Assembly (NCBI GenBank): GCA_963825175.1
Contig: CAWGSA010000004.1
Span: 1 to 64,000 of the forward strand
Length of the DNA: 64,000 bases
From: DATFTF01 sp963825175
Lineage (GTDB): Bacteria > Acidobacteriota > Thermoanaerobaculia > UBA5066 > Gp7-AA6
Reading direction: 5' to 3'
The notes under the pieces were generated by a model. That model saw only the letters and a program-made list of their open reading frames with translations. It was not told the DNA's origin and searched no databases. This document shows positions 60,901 to 64,000 of this stretch, piece after piece. Every line of letters starts with the position of its first letter. Position 1 is the first letter of the stretch. A program made the translations under genes and the position numbers.

Positions 60901-61806
60901 CCCTCGCCTCCGCTGCGGTCTGCGATCTGCGCGCGTGTCCGCGCGCACCGGCGTTCGGCTCGCCCGGATGCGTGCTCGACCGAACGCCTGATCGCGAGAC
61001 CTCCGCTCCGGCTCGCGCGTTGCGAGTCGTTTCGCGGATCCAGTCCGCGAAACTTGGTCGCGCCGCGAGGGGCACGAGGGGACCCTCGCCTTCGCTGCGG
61101 TCTGCGATCTGCGCGCGTGTCCGCGCGCACCGGCGTTCGGCTCGCCCGGATGCGTGCTCGACCGAACGCCTGATCGCGAGACCTCCGCTCCGGCTCGCGC
61201 GTTGCGAGTCGTTTCGCGGATCCAGTCCGCGAAACTTGGTCGCGCCGCGAGGGGCACGAGGGGACCCTCGCCTCCGCTGCGGTCTGCGATCTGCGCGCGT
61301 GTCCGCGCGCACCGGCGTTCGGCTCGCCCGGATGCGTGCTCGACCGAACGCCTGATCGCGAGACCTCCGCTCCGGCTCGCGCGTTGCGAGTCGTTTCGCG
61401 GATCCAGTCCGCGAAACTTGGTCGCGCCGCGAGGGGCACGAGGGGACCCTCGCCTTCGCTGCGGTCTGCGATCTGCGCGCGTGTCCGCGCGCACCGGCGT
61501 TCGGCTCGCCCGGATGCGTGCTCGACCGAACGCCTGATCGCGAGACCTCCGCTCCGGCTCGCGCGTCGCGAGTCGTTTCGCGGATCCAGTCCGCGAAACT
61601 TGGTCGCGCCGCGAGGGGCACGAGGGAACCCTCGCCTGCGCTGCGCTTCGGGATCTGCGCGCCATTGGCGTGCACCGGCAAGCCGCTCGCCTGTGGGCTC
61701 GACGGCTTGCCTGATCCCGAGAGCTCCGCTCCGGCTCGCGCGTTGCGAGTCGTTTCGCGGATCCAGTCCGCGAAACTTGGTCGCGCCGCGAGGGGCACGA
61801 GGGAAT
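60899..61806 (+). repeat. structured repeat locus 4, five 182-bp tandem units
   Basis: Units start at 60901, 61083, 61265, 61447 and 61629, an exact 182-bp period. Units 1-4 are nearly identical; units 1 and 3 share CCTCCG and units 2 and 4 share CCTTCG near their starts, so a 364-bp dimer was probably duplicated. Unit 5 has different but still paired stems in its 5' half (GGGATC/GATCCC; GGCAAGCCG/CGGCTTGCC) and the same 3' half. Other stems: GCGATC/GATCGC outer, GCGTTCGG/CCGAACGC hairpin 2, and TTTCGCGG/CCGCGAAA. The first unit begins at the pcrA stop, in the same direction. Confidence 0.9.
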
Positions 61807-61932
61807 CGCGCCGCGGACCTTCGGTGAGTGCGCGGGCAAACTCGGTCCTCCTCGGTGCCGTAGAGGCGGGGCTTGTCCCCGCCCGCCCTTCGTGCGCCGC
61901 GAACCGGAACCCCCGAAGGGCCCGGTGTGGCA
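61807..61932. other. gap with GC-rich hairpin
   Basis: Between repeat locus 4 and the second palindrome. It contains GGCGGGGCTTGTCCCCGCC (61867-61885), a hairpin of a type seen widely in metagenomic Acidobacteriota and similar genomes (from memory), and CGCCGCGAAC near 61900 that resembles the end of the structured repeat. Confidence 0.5.
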
Positions 61933-61948
61933 ACAATACCTATATTGT
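61933..61948. promoter_or_regulatory. palindrome ACAATA-N4-TATTGT, copy 2
   Basis: Same 16-bp palindrome as at 24596, here with spacer CCTA, again followed by TGAC, and again between a structured repeat locus and the 3' end of a minus-strand gene. Confidence 0.6.
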
Positions 61949-61984
61949 TGACAGGGCCGACTCCCAAATCCCGAGTTCCGAATG

Positions 61985-62716
61985 TCAGCCCCGCGCCACC
62001 AGGGCGATCATGCGACCGGCTTTCGCTCCGTCGCGGCGAAAGCTGGCGTACTGTTCGCCGCCGCAGCGCGTGCAGGCGGGGTGGATGGAGATGCGCGCGG
62101 CGCCGACTCCGGAGGCCTCGAGCTGCGATCGATTGACCGCGGCCAGGTCCAGGCGAAACTTCCCGCCGCATTGCGCGCGCACGAAATCGCCGGCGAACTG
62201 CGCCGCCACCTCGCCGCCGACTTCGTAGCAGCACACCCGGATGGAGGGGCCGATCCAGGCGTCCAGGAATCGCGGGTCCTCTCCCAGAGAGGTCAGGGCC
62301 GCGACTCCGGACGCCGCGGCGCGCCGCGCCGAGCCGCGCCAGCCGGAATGCACGACGGCGACGGTGCGAAGGCCGGCCAGCACGATCGGAACGCAGTCGG
62401 CCGTCTGCACGACCAGCGCGACGCCGGAGATCTCCGTGACCAGGACGTCGCACTGCCCGGCGTCGCGGACCTCGCCGCGTCCTGGAGACTCGCGGATGAC
62501 CGTCACCGTGTTTCCGTGCACCTGCGTCGCGCGCGCGATCGGAGCCCTGGACATCCCGAGCGCGTCGGCCAAGCGCCGCGCGAGAAACGCGGTCGGCGAC
62601 GCCTCGCCTTCCGGCGCTACACCGCGGCCCGAGAAGGCGACGGTCAGACCGGGAGGCGTGCGGAACGGCTCGAAGACCGTGATGCCTTCGACGGTTCGCT
62701 CGAGCCAGTCGGTCAC
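61985..62716 (-). CDS. pgeF: peptidoglycan editing factor / purine-nucleoside phosphorylase-like (YfiH)
   Basis: A 243-residue YfiH/PgeF protein. The metal/active-site motifs ATQVHGNTV (His), VVQTADCVPI (Cys) and VVHSGWRG (His) are present, as is HPACTRCGGEQYASFRRDG near the C-terminus. PgeF removes wrongly incorporated amino acids during peptidoglycan synthesis; relatives act as purine-nucleoside-converting enzymes. The GTG at 62716 has TAGAAT 8 nt upstream, a leaderless pattern. It diverges from gatB across about 100 bp. Confidence 0.9.
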   Translation of the reverse strand: MTDWLERTVEGITVFEPFRTPPGLTVAFSGRGVAPEGEASPTAFLARRLADALGMSRAPIARATQVHGNTVTVIRESPGRGEVRDAGQCDVLVTEISGVALVVQTADCVPIVLAGLRTVAVVHSGWRGSARRAAASGVAALTSLGEDPRFLDAWIGPSIRVCCYEVGGEVAAQFAGDFVRAQCGGKFRLDLAAVNRSQLEASGVGAARISIHPACTRCGGEQYASFRRDGAKAGRMIALVARG

Positions 62717-62724
62717 GCCTTCGC

Positions 62725-62730
62725 ATTCTA
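62725..62730 (-). promoter_or_regulatory. -10 box, leaderless start of pgeF
   Basis: TAGAAT on the minus strand, 8 nt before the GTG at 62716. Confidence 0.55.
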
Positions 62731-62807
62731 GTGAACGCCCCGAAACCTGAACTGCGAATTCCCCACGTCACTTCCCGCCGTTGGGAGCTCCTGCCCCGAG
62801 TGCCGCA

Positions 62808-62816
62808 TGCTAAAAT
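62808..62816 (+). promoter_or_regulatory. extended -10 promoter, leaderless start of gatB
   Basis: TGCTAAAAT, an extended -10 box, ends 6 nt before the GTG at 62823. Confidence 0.6.
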
Positions 62817-62822
62817 TCCACG

Positions 62823-64000
<1,178 letters not shown>

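Overview
The window is two unrelated pieces of DNA joined near position 4,800. Positions 1 to about 4,790 are moderate-GC, carry genes and a palindromic repeat typical of Planctomycetes (DUF4147 glycerate kinase, class I methyltransferase, Uma2 endonuclease, ArnT-like membrane glycosyltransferase, start of a planctomycete secreted protein), and are full of single-base frameshifts. From about 4,800 to the end the DNA is high-GC, mostly intact and densely coded. It suggests an Acidobacteriota-like organism: a VWFA-related Acidobacterial domain protein, an Oar-like TonB receptor with a carboxypeptidase-regulatory N-terminus, sulfatase-TPR and amidohydrolase families common there. The join falls inside an ORF and is best read as an assembly chimera; taxonomy is inferred from gene families, not from a search.

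Layout of the main part. 4.8-10.3 kb: two amidohydrolases (the first broken next to the join), an EVE-domain protein and a secreted dienelactone hydrolase. 10.3-15.4 kb, minus strand: a YdjY-like protein and NADH-dehydrogenase-like flavoprotein, a sugar nucleotidyltransferase plus GHMP kinase pair, a response-regulator remnant and a small secreted metalloprotease candidate. 15.7-24.2 kb, plus strand: TonB receptor, sulfatase-TPR lipoprotein, LytS/LytTR two-component pair, two unknowns. 24.7-27.0 kb, minus strand: LLM flavin monooxygenase and ATP-grasp ligase behind a poly-cysteine leader peptide and terminator. 27.6-29.8 kb: DgcN/DgcA D-glutamate catabolism pair. 29.8-39.3 kb: VWA protein, dimethylargininase, thioesterase, M28 peptidase, zinc ribbon, aspartyl-protease-like lipoprotein, HU, small secreted proteins, GNAT. 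39.4-44.4 kb: ALDH-ALDH-deoC cluster, RmlC-like epimerase, DUF1326 protein. 44.5-54.3 kb: mixed metabolism and transport. 54.4-64 kb: HTH-TPR protein, glmU, glmS, pcrA, pgeF and the 5' part of gatB.

Four observations go beyond ordinary annotation. (1) Upstream of the ATP-grasp/LLM operon lies a complete candidate cysteine-responsive attenuator: a promoter, a (near-)leaderless short ORF with a run of Cys codons, a 10-bp antiterminator pairing and a U-tract terminator. (2) A family of structured repeats occurs at four loci (24.2, 45.1-45.8, 55.1 and 60.9-61.8 kb). Each begins 0-2 nt after a stop codon, in the orientation of that gene, and the copies show compensatory changes in at least two stems. 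(3) Many intergenic gaps carry tandem 7-8-nt arrays, usually as two inverted arms, only in convergent or codirectional gaps; several supply the stop codon of the upstream gene. (4) About a dozen genes have a -10-like TAnnnT box 6-8 nt before the start codon, suggesting frequent leaderless transcription.
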